Origin: Streptosporangium canum
GTDB taxonomy: Bacteria > Actinomycetota > Actinomycetes > Streptosporangiales > Streptosporangiaceae
Length of the DNA stretch: 64,000 bases
Assembly (NCBI RefSeq): GCF_900113865.1
Contig: NZ_FOQY01000006.1
Span: forward strand, 1 to 64,000
Direction: 5' to 3'
The notes under the pieces were generated by a model that was given only the letters and a program-made list of their open reading frames with translations, did no database searches and was not told where the DNA came from. Every line of letters begins with the position of its first letter. Within the stretch, counting starts at the first letter, position 1. The translations under genes and the position numbers were made by a program. Shown here one piece after another: positions 41,192-52,388 of the stretch.

Positions 41192-43051
41192 TTGACCGAC
41201 GCCATTGGCCTTCAGGCCCTGGAGCAGGCGCTCAACGCGCTCACCACCAGGGTCTCCTCCCTGCGCGAGGCCAGGTCCGCCTACCCCGCCGACCCCCGGT
41301 CCACACTTGACGCCGCGCTCGCGGAGCTCGACACCGCCCGCGAGCTGCTGGAGGCGTCCCTGCGCGAGCTGCGCAAGGCGCCCAAGCGGTCCGGCGAGCG
41401 GGAGAGCGGGTCGCAGCGGGAGCTCAAACTGCTGCGGCAGGTGTTCCGCACCTTCCCCGTCCCCGTGGTGGTGCTGGACGCCTCAGGGGTGGTCCGGCGC
41501 ATCAGCGCGGAGACCTCCCAGATGCTGGGCAGCCCGGCCGGGTATCTGATCGGGCGCTCGTTCCCGCTGCTCGTCGACGTCTCCCGGCGGGCGGCGTTCC
41601 GCTCGCATCTGACCGCGGTGCAGCAGGGCGGTCAGACCGCGACGTTCCAGACGCGGCTGGCCCACCAGGGCCGCGCGCACACGGTGCAGCTCGCCGTCAC
41701 CCGGCTGACGATGCCGGGCGAGCCGCAGGAGATGACCGCCATCGTGATCCTCCCGCTGGAGGCTCAGGTGGCCGGGGCGCCCCGGGGACCGGTCGACCGC
41801 TCGGACGCCTCCCTGGTGATGGCCGCCGCGCGCCGTCAGGAGCTGCTGTCCACGATGACCCGCCTGCTCCTCGACGAGGAGAGCCTGCGCCAGCCGGTGA
41901 CCGTCACCCGTGCCGCACGGCTGCTGGCGGCCGAGAGCGCCGACTGGGTGATCGCCGACGTGGTCCGTGACGGCGCGCCCCGGCGTGCCTGCGTGCTGGG
42001 CCCGAGCAACAAGCCGGTGACCGAGCTGGTCCGCCTGATCGAGGGGATGAGCCCGCTGGCCGCGCCGGCCGTCGCCCACGTGCTGACCGGCGGCTCGGGC
42101 GTGGTCCACGAGATGCTGGAGGAGGAGACGCTGCTCGGCGAGGTCCCCGGCGGCCCTCCGCTGCTGCGGGTCATGGGCGCCGCCTCGCTGCTGATCGTGC
42201 CGATCCAGGGCGAGGCCGGCGCGCTGGGCGCCCTCACTCTCGTACGGCTGCGCGACCGGGAGCCGTTCTCCCTGGCCGACCTGGGGCTGATGGAGGAGAT
42301 CGGCGTCCATCTCGGGCTCGCCCTGCGGGCCAGGCGCAGCTTCCAGACACGCTCCCAGGCCGCCGACGCGCTGCGTACCAGCGTGGTGCCCCGGAGCCTG
42401 CCGGACATCCCCGGGTTCGAGGCGGCGGCGATCTACCACGCGGGCTCCAGCCCGGTCGGGGCCGAGTTCTACGACGTCTTCCCCGTGCGGGACGGGTGGG
42501 GGTTCGCCCTCGGCGGCGCCGCCGGCAAGGGCGAGGAGGCCGCGTCGGTCAGTGCCATGGTCCGTAACGGGCTGCGCGTGCTCAGCGTCTGGGAGTCCGA
42601 TCCGGGTGAGGCGCTGCGCAAGCTGAACCACGCGCTGACCGCGCAGAACAGCGGTCTGTTCGTGATGGCGGTGGCGGGGTTCGTCCGGGCCCGCAAGATC
42701 AGGCTGGCCAGCGCGGGCCACCACCCGGCCGCGCTCCTGCAGCCCGACGGCGGGGTCCGGTTCACCGCGGGCGGCGGCGTGCCGCTGGGCATCGCCTCCG
42801 AGGCCGAGATGTTCAGCGAGGAGCTCACACTGACCCCGGGCCAGAGCCTGGTCTTCTACTCCGACGGGCTGGTCGCCTCGCAGAACGAGCAGGGCGAGCC
42901 GTACGGCGAGAACCGCCTGGCCGACGTGCTGGCGCGCTGCGTGGCGCAGTCTCCCGCCACGGTGGTCAAAACCGTGGAGGAGGACCGGCACGCGTTCTCC
43001 GGCGGACGAGTATGGGACGAGATCGTGATACTCGCCCTGCGCGTCGTATAG
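41192..43051 (+). CDS. PAS-GAF-SpoIIE (PP2C-type) regulatory protein with altered metal-binding residues
   Basis: The TTG at 41192, with GAGGA six bases upstream, gives 619 residues. A short coiled N-terminus (LEQALNALTTRVSSLREARS) is followed by PAS (TFPVPVVVLDASGVVRRISA), then GAF (about 200-370), then the SpoIIE domain from about 400. In PP2C phosphatases the metal ligands sit in G-G-D-x-Y-D and G-D-V-x-G-K-G. Here the matching sites read VGAEFYDVF and LGGAAGKGEEAA, with Asp to Glu and Asp to Gly, and the last D-D-I-A motif reads RVWDEIVILALRVV. The late FYSDGLV is intact. It may be a weak or inactive phosphatase that acts as a binding platform. It belongs to the SigB/F signalling block. 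Confidence 0.85.
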   Translation: MTDAIGLQALEQALNALTTRVSSLREARSAYPADPRSTLDAALAELDTARELLEASLRELRKAPKRSGERESGSQRELKLLRQVFRTFPVPVVVLDASGVVRRISAETSQMLGSPAGYLIGRSFPLLVDVSRRAAFRSHLTAVQQGGQTATFQTRLAHQGRAHTVQLAVTRLTMPGEPQEMTAIVILPLEAQVAGAPRGPVDRSDASLVMAAARRQELLSTMTRLLLDEESLRQPVTVTRAARLLAAESADWVIADVVRDGAPRRACVLGPSNKPVTELVRLIEGMSPLAAPAVAHVLTGGSGVVHEMLEEETLLGEVPGGPPLLRVMGAASLLIVPIQGEAGALGALTLVRLRDREPFSLADLGLMEEIGVHLGLALRARRSFQTRSQAADALRTSVVPRSLPDIPGFEAAAIYHAGSSPVGAEFYDVFPVRDGWGFALGGAAGKGEEAASVSAMVRNGLRVLSVWESDPGEALRKLNHALTAQNSGLFVMAVAGFVRARKIRLASAGHHPAALLQPDGGVRFTAGGGVPLGIASEAEMFSEELTLTPGQSLVFYSDGLVASQNEQGEPYGENRLADVLARCVAQSPATVVKTVEEDRHAFSGGRVWDEIVILALRVV

Positions 43052-43128
43052 CTTGGCCGTCTCGCCATGTGAACGGCCCGGCGGTCCGTCACGCGAGATG
43101 TGCCCGTGCCCGGCGGAGGCCTGTGCAC

Positions 43129-44166
43129 GTGTCCAGCGAAGTGGGGACGTCGAATGACACCAGCCCTGTATCGGCGTTCCCGCGGCGTGCGCCGGAACGG
43201 GGGCGCTCTCCGGTGACCCCCATCCACCAGGCCGCGGTCTACGACTCCGATCAGCGCTTCCTGGCGATGGCGCTGCCGTTCGTCCGGGACGGGCTGGCCA
43301 AGGGCGACCCCGTGATGGCCGTGACGACCTCGGCCAACCTGGAGCTGCTCGGGGACGCCCTGGGTCAGGACGGCCGCCTGGTCGACTACGCGGAGAGCGG
43401 CTTTCTGGGCCGCCGGACGGTGGAGCGCGTCACGGCCTTCCACCGCTACTGGCGGCGGCGCGGCGTCGAGGCCCGGGGTGACGGGCACGTCCGGGTCATC
43501 GCCGAGCCGGTGTGGACCGGCCGGGCGGCTCGCGAGGTCCGGGCCTGGCAGCGCATGGAGTCGGCTCTCAACCTGCTGCTGAGCGGCACCAACGTGTGGA
43601 TGATCTGCCCCTACGACGCGCGCGTCCTGGACCCGGAGGTGGTGACGGCCGCCCGGCGCACCCATCCGACGACGTCGGCGGACGGCCGCACACCGCTGGC
43701 CTGCTCGGAGTACACCGATCCGGTGGACTTCATCCGCGAGTGCGACTCCGCCCCGGTCCTGGAGCCCCCGCGGGACGCGGCCGCCGTCACCGCGGCGACG
43801 TTCCACGCGCTGCGCGAGTTCGTCACCGGCCAGGCGTCCCTGCTGGGGCTGAGCCCGGACCGGGCGAGCCTGCTCGCCGTCGCGGCGGGCAAGGTCGCCG
43901 ACCAGCTGGAGCTGCCCGTCACCGTCCGGTTGTGGGAGCGGTTCGGCGCGATCACCTGTCATCTCCACCGTCCGGGCGGCCGCATCGCCAACCCGGTCGC
44001 CGGGTTCCTCCCGCCGGGCCCCACGGACCGGCCGGGTGACGGGCTGTGGGTCGCCCGGCAGCTGTGCGACCGGCTGGACATCCATGATGACCTGGACGGA
44101 TGCACGGTCCAGCTCCACGTGCCCAGCGCACGCGCCGAGGAGTTGCGGCAGAGCAGGAAATACTAA
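43129..44166 (+). CDS. MEDS-domain sensor with C-terminal RsbW-like ATPase
   Basis: The GTG at 43129 (CGGAGG 8 bases upstream) gives 345 residues; a GTG at 43213 is also possible. The N-terminal MEDS/DcmR-like sensory domain (HQAAVYDSDQRFLAMALPFV, then DGLAKGDPVMAVTTSANLEL, about 30-190) is followed by a degenerate anti-sigma HATPase region (LLGLSPDRASLLAVAAGKVA to GDGLWVARQLCDRLDI). The N-box Asn-containing motif expected at LAVAAGKVADQ is not obvious, so ATPase activity is doubtful. The fused MEDS-RsbW protein is common in Streptosporangiales. It is 77 bases after the SpoIIE gene and probably co-expressed. Confidence 0.78.
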   Translation: MSSEVGTSNDTSPVSAFPRRAPERGRSPVTPIHQAAVYDSDQRFLAMALPFVRDGLAKGDPVMAVTTSANLELLGDALGQDGRLVDYAESGFLGRRTVERVTAFHRYWRRRGVEARGDGHVRVIAEPVWTGRAAREVRAWQRMESALNLLLSGTNVWMICPYDARVLDPEVVTAARRTHPTTSADGRTPLACSEYTDPVDFIRECDSAPVLEPPRDAAAVTAATFHALREFVTGQASLLGLSPDRASLLAVAAGKVADQLELPVTVRLWERFGAITCHLHRPGGRIANPVAGFLPPGPTDRPGDGLWVARQLCDRLDIHDDLDGCTVQLHVPSARAEELRQSRKY

Positions 44167-44284
44167 GGTTTGCCGTCGGCGTGAATCCGGGTATGGTTTC
44201 TCTCATACAGACGTGTGCCTAAGACGCAGGCACCCCTGAAGGAATTACAGGCTTTCCATGCCTATCTCCTCCCAGAGGTGTGCC

Positions 44285-45436
44285 GTGAACATTGCATTCG
44301 TCTCCTCCGACGCTCTCTCCGCCTCCCAGAGCCAGTCCGACCTCGCCGCACAGCGCGCCCATCTTCTGGCCATCGCCCGCGAGCTGGGCCGGGAGCACAA
44401 GGTCACGATCTACACCCGCAGGCACTCCGACGCCGACAAGCCCCGGGTCCGCGTTTTCCAGGGCGTCACGCTGGAGAACCTGGCCGCCGGTCCCGCGGAG
44501 GACCTTCCCGAGGACAGGGTCCTCCCCTACCTGCCCGACCTCGGCGACCAGCTCATGCGCCGCTGGGGGCAGGACCGCCCGGACGTCATCCACGCGCACT
44601 CCTGGACCGGTGGCCTGGCCGCCATCGCCGGGGCCGACGGCCTGGGCGTGCCGTTCACCCAGAGCTTCAGCAGCGAGCACAGCCGCGACGCCAAGAAGGT
44701 CCGGGTGCAGCGCGCGATCGGCCGCCGGGCCAGCGCGGTGATCGCCGGATGCGGGGACGAGGAGTCCACGCTGATCCGGCTGGGCGTGCCGCGCCGCAAC
44801 ATCTCCGTGATCCCCTGCGGCGTCGACGTCGAGCGCTTCCGGCGTCAGGGCCCGGCCGCGGCCCGGGGCACCCGGCCCCGCCTGCTCCACGTCGGGCCGC
44901 TGGCCCAGGACAAGGGCGTCTTCACCGCCATCCGCGCCCTGGAGGGCATCCCCGACGCCGAGCTGCTCATCGCCGGCGGCCCGGACGCGGCGGGGCTGAC
45001 GCACGACGCCGACGCGCACCGCGTCATGCTGCTGGCCAAGGAGGTCGGCGTGGAGGACCGGGTCACCATGCTCGGCCAGGTCCCGCACACCTCGGTGCCC
45101 AAGCTGATGCGCAGCGCCGACCTGGTCATCTCGCTGCCGCAGGAGACCGCCACCGGCATCGTCGCGCTGGAGGCCATGGCGTGCGGCGTGCCCGTCATCG
45201 CCTCGGCGGTGGGCGCCCACCTCGACTCCGTCGTGGACGGGGTGACCGGCCTGCTGGTGCCGGCGGACCGTCCCGCGCAGACCTCCCGCCTCATCCGGGA
45301 ACTGCTCGCCGACCCGACCCGGCGTACGGCGCTCGGTTTCGCCGGCGCCGACCGCGCCCGCTCCCGCTACTCCTGGGAGCGGATCAGCCAGGAGCTCGTC
45401 CAGGTCTACGAGAACGCGCTCGCGACGCAGCACTGA
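44285..45436 (+). CDS. GT4-family glycosyltransferase
   Basis: From the GTG at 44285 (AGAGG about 6 bases upstream) the protein has 383 residues. It is a GT-B fold transferase. The N-terminal domain carries FVSSDALSAS and VIHAHSWTGGLAA. The C-terminal domain has ISVIPCGVDVERF, then RLLHVGPLAQDKGV, and the nucleotide-sugar motif ETATGIVALEAMACGVPVIA with its catalytic-type Glu. Sugar donor and acceptor are unknown. It is monocistronic and ends at a strong terminator. Confidence 0.9.
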   Translation: MNIAFVSSDALSASQSQSDLAAQRAHLLAIARELGREHKVTIYTRRHSDADKPRVRVFQGVTLENLAAGPAEDLPEDRVLPYLPDLGDQLMRRWGQDRPDVIHAHSWTGGLAAIAGADGLGVPFTQSFSSEHSRDAKKVRVQRAIGRRASAVIAGCGDEESTLIRLGVPRRNISVIPCGVDVERFRRQGPAAARGTRPRLLHVGPLAQDKGVFTAIRALEGIPDAELLIAGGPDAAGLTHDADAHRVMLLAKEVGVEDRVTMLGQVPHTSVPKLMRSADLVISLPQETATGIVALEAMACGVPVIASAVGAHLDSVVDGVTGLLVPADRPAQTSRLIRELLADPTRRTALGFAGADRARSRYSWERISQELVQVYENALATQH

Positions 45437-45448
45437 CCACGACGCATT

Positions 45449-45481
45449 CTGGGGTCCCCGTGCCGGGGGCCCCAGTTTTTT
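45449..45481 (+). terminator. Rho-independent terminator after the glycosyltransferase gene
   Basis: The stem CTGGGG / CCCCAG with inner TCCCC / GGGGG pairing is followed directly by six T. It lies 12 bases after the stop codon and is the most canonical terminator of the window. Confidence 0.95.
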
Positions 45482-45590
45482 GTCCGCTTTCAAGGGGAAG
45501 GCGGAGATCCTCCGCACCCAGCTCGCCCGGCTGGAGCCTGGCGGCGAGCCGGTGGACCCGGCCGAGCACGGGCGGCGCCTGAGACGTGGG

Positions 45591-46700
45591 CTACTCCTGA
45601 GACGTGGGCACTCCCCAGAGCAGGCGGGCCGCCTTGAGGCTGAGATGGACCAGCAGCCGGTCCTCGCCGTCGGCCAGGTCGCGGCCGGTGAGCCGCTCGG
45701 CCTTGCCCAGCCGGTAGTAGAGCGTCTGGCGGTGCACACCGAGCGCCGCGGCGGCCGCCTGGACGTGACCGGCGCGGTCGAGGTAGCCCTCCACGGTCCT
45801 CGCCAGCTCCCGGTCGTCGGCCAGCCCGGCGGTCTCCTCTGCCAGCTCGCGCAGCTCGGCCGGTGACAGGCGGGCGAGCGTCCGGTAGACGCCGAGGTCG
45901 GACCAGGCCGCGACGGGGGCGAGCGCGGGCACCTTGCCGGCCACGTTGAGCGCCTGCACGGCCTCCCGCCAGCTCCGCCAGGCCTGCGCGGGATCGGCCC
46001 GGGCGTCGCCGACCCCGGCGGCCGTGCCGTACATGCCCTGGACCCGGCGGGCCAGCTCCCAGGCCTGGCCCGCCGGGGCGAGCAGGGCGACCAGCGACTC
46101 CCCCTGCACGAGGAGCCCGGGGTCGGCGAGCACGCCGCGCGGCAGCGTCCAGAGCGCGGCCACCCGGTCCAGCGAGCTCCGGACGGCGATCGCCGTCACC
46201 GGGCCGGGCACGTTCAGCCGGGCCAGCGCCCAGGAGCGCTCGTCGGCGTCGGAGGAGAACAGCTCCCGCAGGTTCCTGCCCAGATCCTGGCGGCGGCGGG
46301 TCTCCTGGGCGAGCACGGCGGCGACCCGGGCGACCAGGTCCGACACCGAGGCGAGCGCGTCACCGCCGAGCGTGCCGTCGTCCAGCAGCCACAGGTAGCC
46401 GTAGGTCACCCCGTGGTGCCGCAGCGGCACGCACACCCGGGCCAGGACGCCCAGCTCGGCGTCCTCGGGGATGCGGACCGGGCCGGGCGCGGTCGCGATG
46501 CCGTACCCCTCGAAGTAGGCTCGCACCTCCTCCGTCGCGCGGCGGCGCAGGATCGACTCCTGCCGCACCTCGTCGATGTCGCCGCTCTGCGCGGCGTAGG
46601 CCAGGAGCTGGAACGAGCGGTCCTCCAGGGTCGCGGAAGCACCCAGCCTGGCGGCGATCTCGTCGACTGTCTCCTGAAGCACCCTCCCATTGTTGTACAT
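45591..46700 (-). CDS. PucR-family transcriptional regulator of proline catabolism (putative)
   Basis: This is about 369 residues from the ATG at 46700; an upstream ATG at 46748 would leave just 28 bases to the divergent gene. The N-terminal sensory region (LQETVDEIAARLGASATLED, then a GAF-like middle) is followed by a GGDEF-like linker and the C-terminal PucR helix-turn-helix: TVEGYLDRAGHVQAAAAALG, then VHRQTLYYRLGKAERLTGRD. The gene is divergent from proline dehydrogenase, an arrangement shared by PutR-type activators, so it probably activates putB-pruA in response to proline. Confidence 0.85.
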   Translation of the reverse strand: MYNNGRVLQETVDEIAARLGASATLEDRSFQLLAYAAQSGDIDEVRQESILRRRATEEVRAYFEGYGIATAPGPVRIPEDAELGVLARVCVPLRHHGVTYGYLWLLDDGTLGGDALASVSDLVARVAAVLAQETRRRQDLGRNLRELFSSDADERSWALARLNVPGPVTAIAVRSSLDRVAALWTLPRGVLADPGLLVQGESLVALLAPAGQAWELARRVQGMYGTAAGVGDARADPAQAWRSWREAVQALNVAGKVPALAPVAAWSDLGVYRTLARLSPAELRELAEETAGLADDRELARTVEGYLDRAGHVQAAAAALGVHRQTLYYRLGKAERLTGRDLADGEDRLLVHLSLKAARLLWGVPTSQE

Positions 46701-46776
46701 CTGTATGAACAGAGGTTCCGCCGGTCGTGGCAGATGCACATGAGGCATATTTGAGCTGGGGTTTTAGTCTGAATAC

Positions 46777-47702
46777 ATGCTCGGTTCCCTTCTTCTCGCC
46801 GGATCGCGGGTGCCGCTCGTCCGACGCGCGGTGTCCGGCGTTCCGCTGACACGCAAGGTCGTCGACCGCTTCGTCGCGGGCGAGACCACCCAGGACGCGG
46901 TCGCGAGCGTCCACCGGCTGACCGACGCCGGTCTGGCCGTCACCATCGACCATCTGGGCGAGGAGACCCGGGACGCCGAGGCCGCCGCCCAGACCGCCGA
47001 CGCCTACATCGTCCTGCTCGGCGCGCTGCGCGAGCTGGAGCTCGGCGACCGCGCCGAGGTGTCGGTGAAGCTCTCCGCGGTCGGGCAGGCGCTCGGCGCC
47101 GACGGGGACAAGATCGCCCTGGAGAACGCCCGGCACATCGCCGAGGCCGCCCGGGCGGCCGGAGCGAACGTGACCTTCGACATGGAGGACCACACCACGG
47201 TCGACTCCACCCTGGGCGTCCTGCGGGCGGTGCGCGAGGACTTCCCCTCCGCCGGCGTCGCCCTCCAGGCCTACCTGTTCCGCACCGAGGACGACTGCCG
47301 CGACCTGTCACACGAGGGTTCGCGGGTCCGTCTGGTCAAGGGCGCCTACGCCGAGCCCGCCTCGGTGGCCCACCAGAGCAAGAGCGAGGTCGACAAGGCC
47401 TACGTCCGTTGCCTGCGGATCCTCATGGCGGGACGGGGCTACCCCATGGTGGGGACGCACGACGACCGGCTGATCTCGATCACCGAGACGCTCGCCGACC
47501 GCTTCGGCCGCTCCCTGGGCGAGTACGAGTACCAGATGCTCTACGGGATCCGTACCGACAAGCAGCAGGCGCTGGTCGGCGCCGGTCACACCATGCGTGT
47601 CTACATCCCCTACGGCGACGACTGGTACGGCTACTTCATGCGCCGCCTCGCCGAGCGTCCGGCGAACATCGCCTTCTTTCTTCGTGCCCTTGGAGGCAAG
47701 TG

Positions 47703-47703
<1 letters not shown>
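46777..47703 (+). CDS. putB: Proline dehydrogenase (monofunctional PRODH)
   Basis: This 308-residue FAD enzyme oxidises L-proline to pyrroline-5-carboxylate. The TIM-barrel motifs are visible: VSVKLSAVGQ (about 89), VTFDMEDHTTVDSTL (about 130), then VALQAYLFRTEDD, RLVKGAYAEPASVA and the late YQMLYGIRTDKQQALV. No Shine-Dalgarno is evident before the ATG, which may mean a leaderless transcript. The stop overlaps the P5C dehydrogenase start (TGATG), so the two steps of proline catabolism are translationally coupled. Confidence 0.94.
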
Positions 47704-49388
<1,685 letters not shown>

Positions 49389-49397
49389 CGGCGACTG

Positions 49398-49449
49398 AAA
49401 ACGGCGACGTCCGGGACTCATGCATCCGAGTCCCGGACGTCGCCGTTTT
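49398..49449 (+). terminator. Very stable terminator after the proline operon
   Basis: A perfect 22-base stem (49398-49419 with 49428-49449) with an 8-base loop ends in TTTT and directly follows the pruA stop. It also marks the border between ordinary chromosome and the disrupted region to the right. Confidence 0.92.
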
Positions 49450-49859
49450 CTCCCGTGACTGATTTTGACCGTGCCCAGGGACCGGCACTCGGGGCCAGTG
49501 TTTCCGCCCACACTCCAGACACCTCGGCCCACCGGCGACCAGAAGCGACCGAAACCCAACGCACCCCGCCACCCGCGACCGCACCAGCCCCCCGCTCGTC
49601 CGGCGTGGCAGGCACCGGCACGGCCAACGCCGGTTCGTGGCCCCGCTTTGTACCCGCAGGACAGAGGCTCCGCCGATGATCGAAAGGCTCACGGCGCCTC
49701 CAGCACCTGGGCAGCCGCTGGCGGCCTTGCACGCGTTACGGTCCGTCACAGGCCGAATACCTGTTCAAGGCCGCCTCCACTGCTCGCCTGTCCTCGCTGA
49801 CAGTCACGTCGCCCAGTGGACCAACGGGGCAGACGGCACCTCACACCCGCAGCCCCTGA
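49450..49859. other. Non-coding or decayed stretch at the border of the disrupted region
   Basis: Several short open frames exist, but none has a recognisable domain or consistent codon bias. This is probably residual DNA from transposon activity. No terminal inverted repeat could be identified. Confidence 0.5.
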
Positions 49860-50123
49860 TCACCGCCTACGTCGGGCTCGACGCGATAGCCAACCTCGCA
49901 TAAGTCGTCTTGGTAGCGTATGAGTTCTTTGGCGGCAGCCTCGGCGTCGGCGATTTAGGCGAGCATGAACGACGCTCCATCGTGCCTCTGGGGTCACCCC
50001 CAGCCATCGGGCCACCTGCGGTGCGGTCATTCCCCCGGCGAACATCTCCGCCGCCCGAAAGCGCACCTGCTCATGCTGCACCCGCGCCTGGGACGACAGT
50101 CCCCCTCTGTCCGGATACCTCAT
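49860..50123 (-). pseudogene. IS630-type transposase N-terminal fragment
   Basis: The first about 45 residues (MRYPDRGGLSSQARVQHEQV, then RFRAAEMFAGGMTAPQVARW) match the N-terminal helix-turn-helix of actinobacterial IS630-family transposases. After LGVTP the frame degenerates to Arg-rich sequence, consistent with a frameshift, and the DDE domain is missing. Confidence 0.65.
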
Positions 50124-50207
50124 ACCTCCGGTGTACAAACCCAGGAAAGCGCAGTCGGCGATCGGCCCGTCTTCGACGTGACCTCAGCATTTCAAGATCA
50201 GTAGCGT

Positions 50208-50687
50208 TCAGCGCAGTGACCGCATGTAGATCGCCGCCCCGCGAGTAGGATCGAGTTGCGATATCCATTCCGCTGGCGCCTGTCCTGTTTTCGTCAGTGC
50301 GAAACCACGCCTAATGAACCAGTCACCCGTGCGCGTCGAAGCCGCGTAAACGGACCGCGCGCCATGCCGACGCGCGTCGTCCAGTACTGCTTCGAGAAGG
50401 AAACCGCCGATCCCTCTGCCTTGATGGGAGCTACGGACGCAGAAATTGTAACAGACTGCGTAAGGGCCGGCATCCGATTCCTCTATGTGCCGCCCAACGC
50501 AGGCGATCAAATCCTGCCCATCGGTGGCGACCCAGAAGTCTGCAATCGAGTCGGCAAACTCGAAAATATCCCGTCGGCGAAGCATTCCCTCCGAGGCGAA
50601 ATGCACGGAGAGTTTATATACCGGTTCCAAATCCTCATTGCAGGCTTTCCTTACTGTTATATTGCCAAGGTCGGCGGAGGTTGACAT
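50208..50687 (-). CDS. GNAT N-acetyltransferase resembling N-acetylglutamate synthase (ArgA type)
   Basis: This 159-residue single-domain GNAT protein seems intact. The acetyl-CoA loop is CVRSSHQGRGIGGFLLEAVL (about 87-106), and the C-terminal strand-helix RSVYAASTRTGDWFIRRGFA resembles short actinobacterial N-acetylglutamate synthases. Acetylation of glutamate or a glutamate analogue is plausible. Ribosome site and codon bias are weak, and the surrounding DNA is less GC-rich than average, which suggests transfer. It lies near an acetylglutamate-kinase-like gene (53615) and OTC- and SbnA-like fragments. Confidence 0.75.
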   Translation of the reverse strand: MSTSADLGNITVRKACNEDLEPVYKLSVHFASEGMLRRRDIFEFADSIADFWVATDGQDLIACVGRHIEESDAGPYAVCYNFCVRSSHQGRGIGGFLLEAVLDDARRHGARSVYAASTRTGDWFIRRGFALTKTGQAPAEWISQLDPTRGAAIYMRSLR

Positions 50688-50837
50688 GATCAGCTTAGAA
50701 CATTAATCCCGACCAGGGAGCCGGCCAGTTCGGGGAAAGCTCCCGCGCCCACCAAGGCCACGCCCGAGTGCGTCCAGGGTGATGTTCCCCTTCCTGCGCC
50801 AGTGGCCAGAGCGAAAGAATTCCCGGCCGGGGCGCCT

Positions 50838-51152
50838 TCAGCCGGCAGGGATGGGAGCCAGGTCGCAGATTCCTTGCGTAGGATATTCTTCCTCCAACAT
50901 CGCGTTGACGACAGGGCTGAAGAGGCGCGCGAAAACGCAAAGGTCCGCCAGCGGCCCCGCAGTGCGGGCGAACAGGCCGTCCAGCATGCATCCAAGCACC
51001 CGCGCCGTATCCTCCCAGGGCTCTCCGGTGTTCGTCTGTAGGTCGTTCGGGCCGAATCCGATGAGATCGCCGCCCAGCTTCATCACTGCCATGGAGAAAG
51101 CGGTGCGGGTACGGGTGGATGTCTTGGTGAAAAGTGTTCCGAACACTTTCCG
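50838..51152 (-). pseudogene. Ornithine/ureido carbamoyltransferase-like fragment
   Basis: About 104 residues of a transcarbamoylase remain. The phosphate-binding FTKTSTRTRTAFSMAVMKLG is intact, followed by TGEPWEDTARVLGCMLDGLF and a degraded H-P-T-Q site (EEEYPTQGICDL, Tyr for His). An in-frame stop lies just before the fragment, and the C-terminal half is missing. The family includes ornithine carbamoyltransferase and the VioL/CmnL-type enzymes that carbamoylate 2,3-diaminopropionate residues in tuberactinomycin antibiotics. Which of these it derives from cannot be settled from this piece. Confidence 0.72.
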
Positions 51153-51387
51153 ACCAACGGGCGCACATTTGCCGAATCATCCTTAAACAGGGCACACGAT
51201 CGACCAAATGCCAGACCCGGCCGGCTCGAGATCTCTAATGCTGAACAAGTCACGTTCTGAGCCGACCGGATCGGGCAAGGGAGAAGTGGGGACGATGTTT
51301 ATCAACTTAATCCCTTCTAAATCATGTTCCAGGACCCTTCAAAGGAAGTGGTTATGGGGTCACCGGAGGCCCAGGCCAAGGGAAATG

Positions 51388-51723
51388 TCATTCGGATCGG
51401 CAAGCACCGAAATTTTCGTTCACCCACTTTTCATGGAATACCGATTCCAGATGTCGCTCGCCGAGATCTGGAGATATGGCCATATCGACAAGCCGGTCAT
51501 CGGGGTCCTGATCGGCTAGCCAGGATATCGCCCCGGCGACCGCCGTGCCCGTTGATCCTTCGAATAGGAAGCCTACGGCGACCATCCGGTGGCAGCTTCG
51601 AAGGGCCTCCAACTCAGGTACGTGGACAACGTCATCCACGTACCTTTCATCCAGTAGCGGGGGCCGGACACTGGGGCCCAGGCCAGGAATGACTCGCTTC
51701 TGTGGCGTTCCTCCGAAGGTAAC
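51388..51723 (-). pseudogene. SbnA-like PLP-dependent beta-synthase fragment
   Basis: The frame gives the C-terminal about 110 residues of a cysteine-synthase-fold enzyme: TVTFGGTPQKRVIPGLGPSV, then DERYVDDVVHVPELEAL and the terminal DLGERHLESVFHEKWV. This arrangement matches SbnA-type enzymes (O-phosphoserine plus glutamate to N-(2-amino-2-carboxyethyl)glutamate), which provide L-2,3-diaminopropionate together with SbnB. The PLP lysine and substrate loop, normally in the N-terminal half, are absent. No SbnB partner is visible. Confidence 0.68.
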
Positions 51724-51799
51724 CGTTCGCCTTCGGTCATCAGAGCACCCAGACCGGATTTCCCTGGACGGTCGTATAGCGGGTGCACCGGGCTTCAAT

Positions 51800-52388
51800 T
51801 TTCGATCAGGCTGAAGTTGACCGTCTCATATTTAAGTGGGTCGCCGACTGCTGCGTGCTCCCCATCTGGAAATTTTCTGCCGCCGCGCCAGGAGGCCGAC
51901 AGCATGGTGAGCACGAAAGATGATTTTTCTGCCGCATGATTATCATCCGGTTCCGCAAGCTGATATCGACACCTAGAGAGCCAACTGAAAGAGGTAGCGA
52001 AAAATAGTTGCATGACAACAGGGAGATCAAGGCGCCCCACATCCTTACTTTCTTATCACAGAGCTTGATCCTGATCAAGCCCTCGCTCATCATCTTATCG
52101 ATCGATTAGAGGGCCAAGCCGCCTCGAAAGTCGTTTCCGCTGGTGCGTCGAGCGTCCGCAGTTTCGATTACCGACGGGGTCGAAAAGCATGTGATGGCTG
52201 CAGGCGCCGCCGGCTACCGGGCTTGCTTGCTCTGCACTCCCGTTTCGCTATGGACGGCAGCGACGGGTACTACATCCGTAGATCTTGATTCTTTTGGTCT
52301 CGCCGTGAAACGTACTGGTGGTCTGTTGGATAAAGCAGCTGCCGGGTATCACCTGATTAACGCTCGTTCGAGTGTTTCGGGGGATGTG
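51800..52388. other. AT-enriched, rearranged stretch without intact genes
   Basis: Base composition drops clearly (for example around 51900-52100), and the short open frames have no recognisable domain or codon bias. This is probably imported DNA or the end of a degraded insertion sequence preceding the IS701-like transposase piece. No inverted repeat was found by eye. Confidence 0.5.

Noticed and set aside
49450..49859. Plus-strand Pro/Thr-rich open frames after the proline operon
   Set aside because: Several overlapping frames have equal length and no domain, which is typical of non-coding high-GC DNA.
51795..52093. Short minus-strand frames in the AT-rich stretch
   Set aside because: No domain, ribosome site or codon bias. 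They are expected by chance in lower-GC DNA.
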